Shown here: positions 25,725-34,142 of the stretch, piece after piece
How the letters are laid out: every line of letters begins with the position of its first letter
Position numbering within the stretch: the stretch's first letter is position 1
Source: CAVXEH01 sp963805305
Lineage (GTDB): Bacteria; Chloroflexota; Limnocylindria; QHBO01
Length of the DNA stretch: 64,000 nucleotides
Assembly (NCBI GenBank): GCA_963805305.1
Contig: CAWDTM010000005.1
Location: 1-64,000 of the forward strand
Reading direction: 5' to 3'
The notes under the pieces: model-generated
Database searches by the model: none
Told to the model about the DNA's origin: nothing
Seen by the model: only the letters and a program-made list of their open reading frames with translations
Made by a program: the position numbers and the translations under genes

Positions 25725-25772
25725 AAGTACTGGGCGGAAGTACTTCCGAAACGCCTAACGCTGCGCTAGAGT
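25725..25772 (+). promoter_or_regulatory. AGTACT tandem palindromes overlapping the promoter of the second tadE operon
   Basis: AAAGTACTGGG (25725-25735) is followed directly by the perfect 12-bp palindrome GGAAGTACTTCC (25736-25747). TAGAGT (25767-25772) is the -10, and the palindrome covers the -35 position. The same half site forms the dyad at 10,613. Confidence 0.5.
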
Positions 25773-25790
25773 CCGCGGTACAACGCAGGA

Positions 25791-25868
25791 CGAACTGGTT
25801 CGTTAGGCCCTGCGCATTCATTCGGAATCAACCGAATAGTCCAGGGAAAGACCGGGGTATCCCGGTCT
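25791..25868 (+). promoter_or_regulatory. Structured 5' leader of the second tadE operon, three hairpins
   Basis: Transcription from the TAGAGT at 25,767 gives a leader of about 135 nt. It holds CGAAC-TG-GTTCG (25791-25802), ATTCGG-AATCAA-CCGAAT (25820-25837) and AGACCGGG-GTAT-CCCGGTCT (25849-25868). The last is a strong 8-bp tetraloop hairpin ending 44 nt before the start codon. It does not fit the c-di-GMP riboswitch consensus as I know it. Confidence 0.45.
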
Positions 25869-25912
25869 CGACCACCATCTGAGCGGACTTCCCCGCTGCC
25901 CGAGGGTCCCTC

Positions 25913-26965
25913 ATGCCAAGCCTGCCGCCCGTTCTGCGGGCGACCTCAGCGCGTGCCAGCCGCCGTCCCCGCACCCGGGGCCAGGCGCTGGTCGAGTTCG
26001 CGATCATCCTGCCGGTGTTCGTGCTGCTGGTCGTCATCGCCATCGACTTCGGTCGCCTCTTCTTCACCTACGTATCGGTGACCAATGCGGCACGGGAAGG
26101 TGCCGCGTTCGGCGCTGTCAGCCCCACCGATACCGTCGGGATGCGCGCACGCGCGCTGCAGGAGACGAACGTGCAGGGGCAGGCTGGCGAGTCCGCCATC
26201 ACGGTCAGCTCGACCTGCGCCGATTCGAGCGGCACCACGATCGCCTGCGCGCTCTCGACCGGTGCTTCCGGCTCGGGCAGCACCATCACGGTTCGCGTGG
26301 TGGAGCCGTTCACCTTCATGACACCGCTCGTGAACAGCTTCTTCGGGAACAGCTTCCAGATGGGCGTCACCACCACCGCGACCGTGCTGGGCTATGCGTC
26401 CGGTGGCGGCGGAACGCCGCCCGGGACATGCTCGACGCCGGTCCCTGTCTTCTCCGCGATCACGGACAACACCCTGACCATCTTCGCGGACCCAACCGGC
26501 TCAACGCCGAATTCGGGTGTCTGCTCCATCTCCGGGTTCAACTGGACCTGGGGCGACGGGAACGACGAGGTGGGGAGCGCCACCGGCAACTCGCACACCT
26601 TCACGAATCCCGGGACCTACACCGTCACCCTGCAGGTCACCAACCAGGCCGGGCCCGCCACGACGATGCGCACGGTGACCGTGCCTGCTGCGCCGCCACC
26701 GCCCACCTGCGCGAAGCCAACCGCGGATTTCAGCTGGACGAGCGACAAGAAGGTCTACACCTACTCGGACCGCTCGAGCGTGGCTGATCCGACCAACTGC
26801 CCCATCACCGACTGGCTCTGGACCTTCTCGGACGCGCCGCCGGGCCAGCAGCAGTCCAATGCCCAGAACCCCGCGCCGGTGACCTACCAGACCGGCAGCT
26901 CGCATTCGGTGACCCTGAAGGTCACGAATGCGGGCGGGACGACCAGCGTCACGAGGAGCGGCTGA
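25913..26965 (+). CDS. TadE-like pseudopilin with two C-terminal PKD-like domains
   Basis: 350 residues. Long basic N-terminus, RGQALVEFAIILPVFVLLVV (about 23-42), VTNAAREGA, then a pseudopilin domain to about 165. A Gly/Pro linker leads to PKD-like domain 1 (about 170-258: FNWTWGDGNDE, HTFTNPGTYTVTLQV) and domain 2 (about 265-345: DWLWTFSDAPPG, SHSVTLKVTN). Compared with the copy at 21,971 it has no Ser-Ala tract and one more PKD unit. Two sets of pseudopilin-PKD proteins suggest alternative adhesive tips. The TGATG junction overlaps the next start by one base. Confidence 0.85.
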   Translation: MPSLPPVLRATSARASRRPRTRGQALVEFAIILPVFVLLVVIAIDFGRLFFTYVSVTNAAREGAAFGAVSPTDTVGMRARALQETNVQGQAGESAITVSSTCADSSGTTIACALSTGASGSGSTITVRVVEPFTFMTPLVNSFFGNSFQMGVTTTATVLGYASGGGGTPPGTCSTPVPVFSAITDNTLTIFADPTGSTPNSGVCSISGFNWTWGDGNDEVGSATGNSHTFTNPGTYTVTLQVTNQAGPATTMRTVTVPAAPPPPTCAKPTADFSWTSDKKVYTYSDRSSVADPTNCPITDWLWTFSDAPPGQQQSNAQNPAPVTYQTGSSHSVTLKVTNAGGTTSVTRSG

Positions 26966-27483
26966 TGCACCGTGTCGTGCGACGCCGTGGTGGCCGACGC
27001 GTGCGTGGACAGACGCTCGTGGAGTTCGCCTTCGTCCTGCCCATCTTCCTCTTCATGCTGTTCGGCCTCATCGATCTCGGCCGCTACGTCTACATGCACA
27101 GCACCCTCTCCCAGGCTGCCCGCGAGGCGGCACGGGTCGCGTCGGTGGAGGCCTACTGGGTCGGATCGGCCGACCCGAGCTGCAACCAGCCCGGCGGCCC
27201 CGTCTGCCCCGCCACGGTCGCTGCCCTGCGCGCAGATGCGCTCACCGCAGCGAACCGGATGCTCACCCCGTTCGGCCCCATCACCGCCGCCCAGCTCTTC
27301 CTGCGCTGCGATGCCTCGTCCCCGCCCACCGGCGGGTGGACGGACCAGACCTGCTCCAGCCGCGCATCCGGCTCCCTGGCGTCGGTTCGGGTCACGCTGT
27401 CCATCACCCCCATCACCCCGCTCATTGACCGCCTGTTTCCCTCCATGACCTCGACGGCGGCCGCAACCATGGTCGTCGACTAG
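26965..27483 (+). CDS. TadE/TadF-like minor pilin, second set
   Basis: 172 residues. VVRRRGGRRVRGQTLVEFAF leads into FVLPIFLFMLFGLIDLGRYVY (about 22-42), then SQAAREAARVA. It has four Cys in the exported part. It is the paralogue of the protein at 22,828. It overlaps the preceding stop in TGATG. Confidence 0.88.
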   Translation: MHRVVRRRGGRRVRGQTLVEFAFVLPIFLFMLFGLIDLGRYVYMHSTLSQAAREAARVASVEAYWVGSADPSCNQPGGPVCPATVAALRADALTAANRMLTPFGPITAAQLFLRCDASSPPTGGWTDQTCSSRASGSLASVRVTLSITPITPLIDRLFPSMTSTAAATMVVD

Positions 27484-27494
27484 GAGTGCCCGTC

Positions 27495-28592
27495 ATGCTG
27501 CCCATCCACCCTGAACGGCGCGAGCCACGCGGTCAGATGATCGTGCTCTTCGCGCTCACCCTCTCCCTGATCCTCTTCGTCGTGGGCCTGGTCATCGACG
27601 GCGGCTATGGGCTCGCGCAGCGTCGCGCCGCGCAGAACGCCTCCGACTTCGCCGCCATGGGCGGGGCACGCATCGTCGCGGAGTACATCGACGAGACCGT
27701 TCGCGGTGTGACGCACAGCAACGGCACGGACGCGAACGTCAAGAGCGCCATCGACAACGAAGTTGCCCTCAACCACGGCGCGCCCGTCGACTGGTCAAGC
27801 GCAAACACCGCCCGGCCGCGGTACGTCGATGCCAGCGGGACGCTCCTGGGCTACGTCGGCGACGGCTCCATCCCCACAACGGCGGTTGGCGTCAGGGTGG
27901 GGACCGACCGGAGCTGGAAGCCCTTCTTCCTGGGCGTCTTCGGGATCAGCCAGTGGAGCACACAGGCGCAAGCCACCGCCAAGGGCGGATACTCCGAGTC
28001 CGGCCCGCCGCCCGGGACGCTGTTCCCGGCCGGCATCTCCACGGCGTTCTTCCAGACCTACCCGTTCTGCTCGGGTCCGATCAGCACGGACCCCAACGAC
28101 GCCTGCTATCCGCAGCACCTGACCCCGGGCAACCTGAACGTGCCCGGCGGATTCGGGTGGCTCAAGTTCGGCTGCGACGGCTACGGCCTGGGCCAGGATC
28201 CACCCGCGAATGCCGGGGGATGCGGCAACGACAAGCCATTCCTCCAGAGCGAGATTGGTCCGCCGGCGAATGCCTACGGCTGCTGCACCCAGGTTGGGCT
28301 GCCGGGGAGCCTCGACCACGTGGGGAGCCTGCCGGGCAACAAGGTGAGCGCGGACTGCTCGTACTACATCGACAACGAGATCACCGTCACCGTTCCCATC
28401 TGGGACGTGGCTGGCGGCACGGGGCAGAACGCCTGGTACCACATCGTTGGCTTCGCCGGGTTCCAGATCACCAACTGTACCGGCGGCAAGGACATCGAAG
28501 GAGTCTGGCGCAAGGCGTTCTTCACCGGGCCTGTGTCCTCGACCCCGACCGAAGGCTCCTGGCAGGCGCTCGGCATCCAGCTCGTGCGCTGA
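27495..28592 (+). CDS. TadG-like exported protein, second set
   Basis: About 365 residues. ATG 27495 is preferred over the in-frame GTG 27486, because AGGAG sits 8 nt before the ATG. RGQMIVLFALTLSLILFVVG (about 12-31) and VIDGGYGLAQRRAAQNASDFA match the TadG opening. The exported part is Cys-rich, with clusters such as YGCCTQ and CSGP. It mirrors the gene at 23,350, so the tadE-tadF-tadG trio has been duplicated as a block and has diverged. Confidence 0.8.
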   Translation: MLPIHPERREPRGQMIVLFALTLSLILFVVGLVIDGGYGLAQRRAAQNASDFAAMGGARIVAEYIDETVRGVTHSNGTDANVKSAIDNEVALNHGAPVDWSSANTARPRYVDASGTLLGYVGDGSIPTTAVGVRVGTDRSWKPFFLGVFGISQWSTQAQATAKGGYSESGPPPGTLFPAGISTAFFQTYPFCSGPISTDPNDACYPQHLTPGNLNVPGGFGWLKFGCDGYGLGQDPPANAGGCGNDKPFLQSEIGPPANAYGCCTQVGLPGSLDHVGSLPGNKVSADCSYYIDNEITVTVPIWDVAGGTGQNAWYHIVGFAGFQITNCTGGKDIEGVWRKAFFTGPVSSTPTEGSWQALGIQLVR

Positions 28593-28683
28593 ACCCCGAT
28601 CCGCGCGGGCCGGTGGTCGCGGCGCCATCGGCCCTGGCTGGTGCTACCGTAGAACTCCACGATTCTTCGGGAGGCACTCGGAG

Positions 28684-29274
28684 ATGAAGACCAGCGTCAA
28701 GGCGCGAAATCTCGAGCTCACCGACCGGCTGCGAGCCACGATCGAGCGCAAGCTGCGGAGGCTCGACCGGATCTCCCACCCGGACGCGGAAGCGACGGTG
28801 GAGCTGATCACCAACGCCTCGCATGCCGCGGATTCCCGGAACATCGCAGAGGTGACCCTGGTGACCGGATCGGACGTGGTCCGCTCCGTCTCCGCCGGGG
28901 CGACGCCCATCGCAGCCCTGGACCTCGTCCTCGACAAGCTCGAGCGGCAGGTGGTCCGGGCCAAGACCCGGCCTCGCCGCGTCCGCGAGCGAGTCGCCGA
29001 CGAGGCGACGGAGGTGCTCGCCCGCGAAGCGGTCGGAACGCTGGAGCCGCTCCCGTCACGTTCGAACGGCTCCGGGCGGGTCACGCGGGTGAAGCACTTC
29101 GACATGATTCCCATGTTCGAGGAGGACGCCATCACCCGCATGGAGGAGCTGGGCCACGCGTTCTTCATCTTCCTCAACGCGGAGACCGAACAGCTCTGCC
29201 TCGTGTATCGGCGCACGAACGGGACCTACGGGCTCATCGAGCCCATCGTGGGACCCAGCCGGCCGAAGCGCTGA
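28684..29274 (+). CDS. hpf: Ribosome hibernation promoting factor, long form
   Basis: 196 residues. N-terminal HPF/RaiA domain (MKTSVKARNLELTDRLRATI through LDLVLDKLERQV, about 1-95), a variable basic linker, and the C-terminal dimerisation domain (VTRVKHFDMIPMFEEDAITRM through GTYGLIEPI, about 133-190). The long form brings two 70S ribosomes together as a 100S dimer in stationary phase. ATG 28684 has GGGAGGCACTCGGAG upstream, and a TACCGTAGAACT stretch about 30 nt upstream could supply the promoter. Monocistronic. Confidence 0.93.
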   Translation: MKTSVKARNLELTDRLRATIERKLRRLDRISHPDAEATVELITNASHAADSRNIAEVTLVTGSDVVRSVSAGATPIAALDLVLDKLERQVVRAKTRPRRVRERVADEATEVLAREAVGTLEPLPSRSNGSGRVTRVKHFDMIPMFEEDAITRMEELGHAFFIFLNAETEQLCLVYRRTNGTYGLIEPIVGPSRPKR

Positions 29275-29319
29275 TTGGTGCAGCTCGGTCCGGGCCCGTG
29301 AAGCGCCGGACCGGCGGGC

Positions 29320-29442
29320 TCAGCGCAGGAGCGCCGGCAGCAGCAGCATCGCCGCGACGATCAGGATCAGGGACACGAAGAACAGGAACAGCGCGAAGCT
29401 CAGCAGGTCGTGACCTGGCTCGGGCTCGTTCGGCGGCGCCAT
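29320..29442 (-). CDS. Small single-span membrane protein, 40 residues
   Basis: A 40-residue protein: acidic N-terminus (NEPEPGHD) and one hydrophobic helix covering about residues 15-39, ending LLR. A -10-like TACGGT lies 7 nt upstream of the ATG (29,450-29,455), the layout seen at other genes here, which argues that the ORF is real. Its ATG overlaps the first possible start of the divergent endonuclease gene. Function unknown. Confidence 0.5.
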   Translation of the reverse strand: MAPPNEPEPGHDLLSFALFLFFVSLILIVAAMLLLPALLR

Positions 29443-30436
29443 GGCCCGCACCGTAGCAGACCGGCAGCCCCGCCGACGCCTCACCTGGCCCCATGGCGCA
29501 CCCCGGGTGGGGATCCACCTGGGCGTTGCCACGGGACTCCTCAAGACGGCCCGGCGGGCGCGCCAGATCGGCGCGACGGCGCTCCAGATCTTCAGCGACA
29601 ACCCCACCGCCTGGCGACGGCGCCCGGAGCCGCCGACGGCGGCACCGGAGTTCGTGGCCTACACGGCGCGCGAGGGGATCGACCCGGTGGTGATCCACGC
29701 CAGCTACCTGATCAACCTGGCCGGAAGCGCCGAACCGTTCGCGACCCGGTCACGCGAGGGACTGATCGTGGAGGTGCAGCGAGCGCCGCTCTACGGCGCG
29801 CGCCTGGTCAACACCCACATCGGGTCACACCGCGGCACCGGTCGTGGGGCCGGGCGGCGCCGCCTCGCAGAGAGCGTCGCCGCGGTCCTGTCGGAGACCC
29901 CCGCCGGCGTTCGCCTGGTGCTCGAGAACAGCGCGGGCGGCGGCGACAACCTGGGCTCCCGGGTCGAGGAGCTGGCGGAGATCCTGGGACGCGTGGCTGC
30001 CCTGCGCGGCGATCACGTCGATGCGCTGGCCTTCTGCCTGGACACCGCCCACCTGTGGGGTGCCGGCTATGACATCTCGACGGCCGAGGGCGCGGGCGCC
30101 GTCATCGACCGCTTCGCGGAGCTCGTGGGGATCGAACGCCTCGCGCTCGTCCACCTCAACGACTCGAAGTCCCTGCTTGGGTCGCGCAACGACCGCCACG
30201 AGCACGTGGGCGGCGGAGAGATCGGCCATGCGGGCTTGGGAGCGATGCTCCGCGACCCCCGGCTGGCGGCGGGCACCACGTTCATCCTGGAGACGCCGGG
30301 GACGGACGAGGGCTTCGATGCGGTGAACTTGCGACGGGCCTGGCAGCTCTACGCGGGCGCGGCCACCCTGCCGCTGCTGCCGCCGCGCGCCTTCCGGGTC
30401 AACCGGCGCGCGTCACGCCAGGTTGCCGACGGCTGA
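29441..30436 (+). CDS. nfo: Endonuclease IV-like AP endonuclease (TIM barrel)
   Basis: Up to 331 residues. All metal-ligand motifs of endonuclease IV are visible: VIHASYLINL, NTHIGSHRG, LVLENSAGGG, FCLDTAHLWGAG, VHLNDSKSLLGSRNDRHEHV and ILETPG. The family cuts DNA at abasic sites using three zinc ions. Start is uncertain: ATG 29441 overlaps the divergent small gene, while GTG 29507 begins VGIHLGVATGL, where homologues begin. The ~22 residues before it look like untranslated sequence. Convergent with the XRE regulator gene. Confidence 0.9.
   Translation: MARTVADRQPRRRLTWPHGAPRVGIHLGVATGLLKTARRARQIGATALQIFSDNPTAWRRRPEPPTAAPEFVAYTAREGIDPVVIHASYLINLAGSAEPFATRSREGLIVEVQRAPLYGARLVNTHIGSHRGTGRGAGRRRLAESVAAVLSETPAGVRLVLENSAGGGDNLGSRVEELAEILGRVAALRGDHVDALAFCLDTAHLWGAGYDISTAEGAGAVIDRFAELVGIERLALVHLNDSKSLLGSRNDRHEHVGGGEIGHAGLGAMLRDPRLAAGTTFILETPGTDEGFDAVNLRRAWQLYAGAATLPLLPPRAFRVNRRASRQVADG
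29443..29455 (-). promoter_or_regulatory. Leaderless-type promoter of the 40-residue membrane protein
   Basis: TACGGT on the minus strand (29450-29455), then 7 nt, then ATG. No Shine-Dalgarno. Confidence 0.4.
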
Positions 30437-30457
30437 GGCGCGGGGTCGCGGGTTGCG

Positions 30458-30853
30458 TCAGGCGCCGCGGGAGAGGCCGTTCGCGGGCGCCGCCGCGGAC
30501 CGGATGCGGCGCGAGCGCAGGGTGATGTACGCCTGCATCAGCTCGCGGACGTCGTTCTCGTCGAGGAGCTCGTCCCCGCGCAGCGCGTACTCGACGCGCG
30601 TGGTGGGCAGGAGCTGGCGCGAGGAGACGCTGGCGAAGTACGCGGGGCCCTCGGCCTCATCGCGGATCTCACGGAGCCCGCGCGCAAGCTTGGTCGCGGT
30701 GCCAAGCGATGGCATGCGATCGCCCTTGATGAGGCGGGAGATGGTCGAGTGATCCACTCCCGACTGGAGGGCAAGCTGACGCTGGCTCATCTTCTTTTCC
30801 TTCAGCTGGGCTCGAAGCCAGGTGTTGAAGGAGCGGGGCGATTGAAACGTCAT
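30458..30853 (-). CDS. XRE-family helix-turn-helix regulator
   Basis: 131 residues from ATG 30851-30853. HTH at about residues 22-45: MSQRQLALQSGVDHSTISRL followed by IKGDRMPS, a clear Cro/CI fold. The rest (about 60-131) is a helical tail without a recognised domain, with a basic C-terminus. The gene sits alone between the nfo-like gene (convergent) and the flippase-like gene on the same strand, 145 nt downstream of the latter. Target unknown. Confidence 0.8.
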   Translation of the reverse strand: MTFQSPRSFNTWLRAQLKEKKMSQRQLALQSGVDHSTISRLIKGDRMPSLGTATKLARGLREIRDEAEGPAYFASVSSRQLLPTTRVEYALRGDELLDENDVRELMQAYITLRSRRIRSAAAPANGLSRGA

Positions 30854-30998
30854 GCCACTCGTTCGGTTCGGCGCACGCCATCCGTGCTGGGCGCATGGGT
30901 GGTGCGTGCATGCACCCGGAGCATGGCGCCGCCACGTGAAGCCCTCAATAGGAGGAAGGTACCGAGCCGGACGCGACGGTCCGAGGGCCGAACGGCCC

Positions 30999-32150
30999 TC
31001 ACGCGCCCGGTGCCGCGCCGGTATTCGCGGGCGGCTCCGCCACGATCCGCCGTGCGGGACGCGTACCTCCGCCCCCGTGTGCGCGGCGCACCATCCCGCT
31101 GAATGCATAGGCGATGCCGCCCAGGATGATCACCGTGAGGATCGAGATGCCCCGGTCGACCAGGGCGACCGCGGTCGCGGGCTCCTGCGCCACCCCGTAG
31201 ATCACGAGCGCGCCCACGATCCCCACCTCGACGAAGCCCACGCCGGCAGGGGTGAGCGGGATGGCGGTCAGCAGCGCGGCGGCGAGCGCCACGAAGACCG
31301 ACGCGCTGATGCCCAGGTGGTTGATGGACGGGAGGTCAAGGGCGTGGATCACGAAATAGACCCGCGCGCCCTCCAGGAGCCAGATGATCCCGGTGAGCAC
31401 CAGGATGACCGGGATGGCCCGGGCGGTCAGGGCTCCGGTGGTCCCCTCGTGGAAGCGCTCGTAGAGCTCACGGAGCCGCTCCGGGAGGTGCCGCGTCAGG
31501 CGCGTCCCGTACAGGCGCAGGGCCACGACGAAGAGAACCAGGGCGAAGGCGACGACGAAGCCGATGAGGAAGAGCGTGTCGATGTCTGACCGGTTCCGCC
31601 CGCGGAAGCTCCAGAAGCCGGCCGCCAGCGCCAGCACGAAGATGACGATGATGTCCGCGATCCGCTCGATGAAGACGGTTCCCACCGTGCGCGACGCGGA
31701 CCCGCCGAAGTTGCCCTTCAGGAGCCAGGCCCGGTACAGGTCGCCCAGCTTGGCGGGCACCAGGCAGTTCACGAACCACGAGAGGAACAGGATCTCCGTG
31801 GCCGGGGCCAGGCCAATGGTGGTCCCGGCGCGCGCCAGGATGAAGCGCCATCGGGCTCCGCGGATGGGGAAGGTCAGGTAGTAGACCAGCAGCGCCGCGA
31901 GCAGGAACCAGACGTTCGCACCCAGGATGTCCTGCCACAGGGCGTCCCACTTGAGCTTGAAGACGAAGATGAAGAGGAAGGCGAGGAGCGCCAGGCCAAA
32001 GACGATGGAGCCAATGGTTCGCACGTTGAGGAACCGCCGGGCGAGGCTGACCTCCTGCTCCGGGATCTCCTCGGTTTCGGGGGCGTCGAGGTACTCCTCT
32101 GCCTCGTAGAGCGGGTGGTGCTCGTGCTCGAGCTCGTCCGGATCAGCCAT
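30999..32150 (-). CDS. Lysylphosphatidylglycerol synthase TM region / UPF0104 flippase-like protein
   Basis: 383 residues. An acidic N-terminal tail of ~40 residues, then about eight helices. The family signatures are FPIRGARWRFIL, SWFVNCLVPAKLGDLYRAW (about 129-147) and the late IPLTPAGVGFVEVG. These are typical of the membrane half of MprF and of stand-alone AglD-like proteins that handle lipid-linked substrates; there is no catalytic LPG synthase domain. The start codon overlaps the end of the PHP gene by 8 nt, so the two are co-expressed. Confidence 0.85.
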   Translation of the reverse strand: MADPDELEHEHHPLYEAEEYLDAPETEEIPEQEVSLARRFLNVRTIGSIVFGLALLAFLFIFVFKLKWDALWQDILGANVWFLLAALLVYYLTFPIRGARWRFILARAGTTIGLAPATEILFLSWFVNCLVPAKLGDLYRAWLLKGNFGGSASRTVGTVFIERIADIIVIFVLALAAGFWSFRGRNRSDIDTLFLIGFVVAFALVLFVVALRLYGTRLTRHLPERLRELYERFHEGTTGALTARAIPVILVLTGIIWLLEGARVYFVIHALDLPSINHLGISASVFVALAAALLTAIPLTPAGVGFVEVGIVGALVIYGVAQEPATAVALVDRGISILTVIILGGIAYAFSGMVRRAHGGGGTRPARRIVAEPPANTGAAPGA

Positions 32151-32985
32151 GGTCGCCGGGTGCCACGGGACCGTCTGCATCACGCGGCTCCGCCGGAGCG
32201 GTAGCCGGCCCCGACGCGACCTCGCGCCCCAGCCAGCGGCGGGCGACATTGCTCCACACGGCGTACCGGGTCGTCAGGTGGACGAGCATGGTGGAACGGC
32301 TCCCGTGCCACTCCCCCTGCGGCAGAACGGCCTTGAGCTGGGCGGCGTTCGCGAAGGGCGGCAGCGCGTTGAAGCTCATGGCCACCTCGAACGCCGCGTG
32401 CGAGTCGCTGCACGCGATGCCGGGCAGCTCGTAGCGCGCCGCGAACTCGGCGGCCCGCAGGTTGTGGCGCTGGAACGTGACGCGGCTGTTGAAGACCTCC
32501 ACGGCGTCGATCTTGCCCGCCTCCGCCAGCCGTGTCAGTGGTACTTCCCGGATATGCGAGCTGCGAAATGGGTCGAATGGATGGGGGATGCTGACCAGGC
32601 CGCCCTGGGCATGGATCTCGTCCGCGGTCTCCTCCGCCGAGAGCCCGCGCGGGATGGTGTGATCGAGGAAGATCCCCACCAGCTCTCCGTCGGCGCTCGT
32701 CACCTCCTCGCCCAGGATCACGGTCAGGCGATCGTCCACCCCCATCTCGCGCGCTGCGTCGCGCACGGCGATGGCGCCCTCCACGTTGTTGTGGTTCGTG
32801 ACGGCGATATGGGTCAGGCCGCGTTCCATGGCGGCCCGGATCAGCCGTTCCTCGGTCAGGATGGAGTCGCGGCTGTAGCGCATGTGGGCGTGGAAGTCCG
32901 CGAAGACCCTTGGCGGCCTGTCGTCCCCACCCGTCTTCTCCCGGAGCTCGGTTCGCGCGTCGACGGCGGGTGCCGCCAGGCTCAT
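32143..32985 (-). CDS. PHP-domain metal-dependent phosphoesterase
   Basis: 280 residues. PHP motifs in order: FADFHAHMRYSRDS (about 28-41), VTNHNNVEG, ILGEEVTSADG, VSIPHPFDPF, and IACSDSHAAFE (D-x-H). The metal ligands His/Asp/Glu are all present. Related small PHP enzymes act on nucleotides or phosphodiesters. The Pro/Ala-rich ends are not part of the domain. The region upstream to mreB is only 36 nt, so it may be co-transcribed with mreB. Confidence 0.85.
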   Translation of the reverse strand: MSLAAPAVDARTELREKTGGDDRPPRVFADFHAHMRYSRDSILTEERLIRAAMERGLTHIAVTNHNNVEGAIAVRDAAREMGVDDRLTVILGEEVTSADGELVGIFLDHTIPRGLSAEETADEIHAQGGLVSIPHPFDPFRSSHIREVPLTRLAEAGKIDAVEVFNSRVTFQRHNLRAAEFAARYELPGIACSDSHAAFEVAMSFNALPPFANAAQLKAVLPQGEWHGSRSTMLVHLTTRYAVWSNVARRWLGREVASGPATAPAEPRDADGPVAPGDHG

Positions 32986-33021
32986 GAGCGAGTCGCCGCG
33001 GTCATGCGCGGCCCGGACCCG

Positions 33022-34017
33022 TCATGAGCTCGACACCAGGCTCTTGCGGTAGCTGCCGTAGTGCTCCAGCGCCATGCCGGTTCCGACCGCCACCGAGTTC
33101 AGGGCGTTCTCCGCCACGTGACAGGGGATCCCGGTCACCTGGGTGAGGAGCGTGTCCAGGTTGCGCAGCAGCGAGCCACCGCCGGACATGACCATCCCCT
33201 TGTCGATGATGTCGCTCGACAGCTCGGGCGGCGTCTGCTCCAGGACGTTGCGGACCGCCGTCACGATCTGCTGGAGGGGCTGCTCGATGGCCTCCGTCAC
33301 CTCCCCCGAGGTGATGGGGATGGTGCGGGGCAGCCCGGCGATCAGGTCGCGGCCCTTGACCTCCATGGAGAGCGGCTCCTCGAGGGCCAGCGCCGACCCG
33401 ATGGCGATCTTGACCTCCTCCGCCGTCCGGTCCCCGATCATGAGGTTGTACTTGCGGCGGATGTAGTTGGCGATCGCCTCGTCGAAGCGGTTCCCGGCCA
33501 CCCGCACGGAGTCGCTCACCACGATCCCGCCCAGGGCAATGACCGCGATCTCCGTGGTCCCGCCGCCGATGTCGATGATCATGTTGCCGGACGGTCCCGC
33601 GATGGGCACGTTCGAGCCGATGGCGGCCGCCAGCGGTTCCTCGATCAGGAACGCCTCCCGCGCGCCGGCCTTGAGGGCCGCGTCGCGCACGGCGCGCTTC
33701 TCGACGCTCGTGACGCCCGACGGCACGCTGATCATCACGTCCGGCTTGAAGATCCGCACCCGCGCCACCTTGTTGAGGACGTAGCGCAGCATGGCCTCGG
33801 TGATCAGGTAGTCGGCGATGACCCCGTCGCGCATGGGCCGGATGGCGCGCACGTTGCCGGGCGTGCGGCCGATCATCTCCCGCGCCTCCTCGCCCACGGC
33901 CACGAGCCGATTGTCGTCCTCGCTGATGGCCACCACCGATGGCTCGTTGAGGACGACACCTCGTCCCTTGATGTAGACGAGGATGTTGGCGGTTCCGAGG
34001 TCGATTCCGATCTTCAT
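33022..34017 (-). CDS. mreB: Rod-shape actin homologue MreB
   Basis: 331 residues from ATG 34015-34017. KIGIDLGTANILVYIKGRG opens the actin fold; MIIDIGGGTTEIAVIALGG is the phosphate 2 loop and GMVMSGGGSLLRNLD the adenosine loop. MreB forms membrane-bound filaments that direct side-wall peptidoglycan synthesis, so the cell is probably rod-like. Family length is normal. No mreC or mreD gene follows, as is usual elsewhere. A TATACT -10 lies about 95 nt upstream (34,113). Confidence 0.95.
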   Translation of the reverse strand: MKIGIDLGTANILVYIKGRGVVLNEPSVVAISEDDNRLVAVGEEAREMIGRTPGNVRAIRPMRDGVIADYLITEAMLRYVLNKVARVRIFKPDVMISVPSGVTSVEKRAVRDAALKAGAREAFLIEEPLAAAIGSNVPIAGPSGNMIIDIGGGTTEIAVIALGGIVVSDSVRVAGNRFDEAIANYIRRKYNLMIGDRTAEEVKIAIGSALALEEPLSMEVKGRDLIAGLPRTIPITSGEVTEAIEQPLQQIVTAVRNVLEQTPPELSSDIIDKGMVMSGGGSLLRNLDTLLTQVTGIPCHVAENALNSVAVGTGMALEHYGSYRKSLVSSS

Positions 34018-34112
34018 GGTGGGCTGCGCGTGCCTGCATGGTGCGTGGTTGGCGTGCCACGTCGCTGTGCGCCAGTGTCGCCCGCTCCGGGCGCGGTCAC
34101 GAGGGCGTTCGC

Positions 34113-34118
34113 AGTATA
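34113..34118 (-). promoter_or_regulatory. -10-like TATACT upstream of mreB
   Basis: TATACT on the minus strand would start transcription about 90 nt before the mreB ATG. It lies back to back with the -10 of the divergent nei-like gene. A clear -35 is not visible. Confidence 0.4.
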
Positions 34119-34128
34119 CCGGCCCGGC

Positions 34129-34134
34129 TACCAT
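34129..34134 (+). promoter_or_regulatory. Leaderless-type promoter of the Fpg/Nei gene
   Basis: TACCAT, then 8 nt without a Shine-Dalgarno, then ATG 34143. Confidence 0.4.
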
Positions 34135-34142
34135 CGCCTCCC

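Noticed and set aside
30836..30850. ATTGAAAC, which resembles the end of a CRISPR repeat
   Set aside because: Single occurrence inside the coding start of the XRE regulator; no repeats or spacers.
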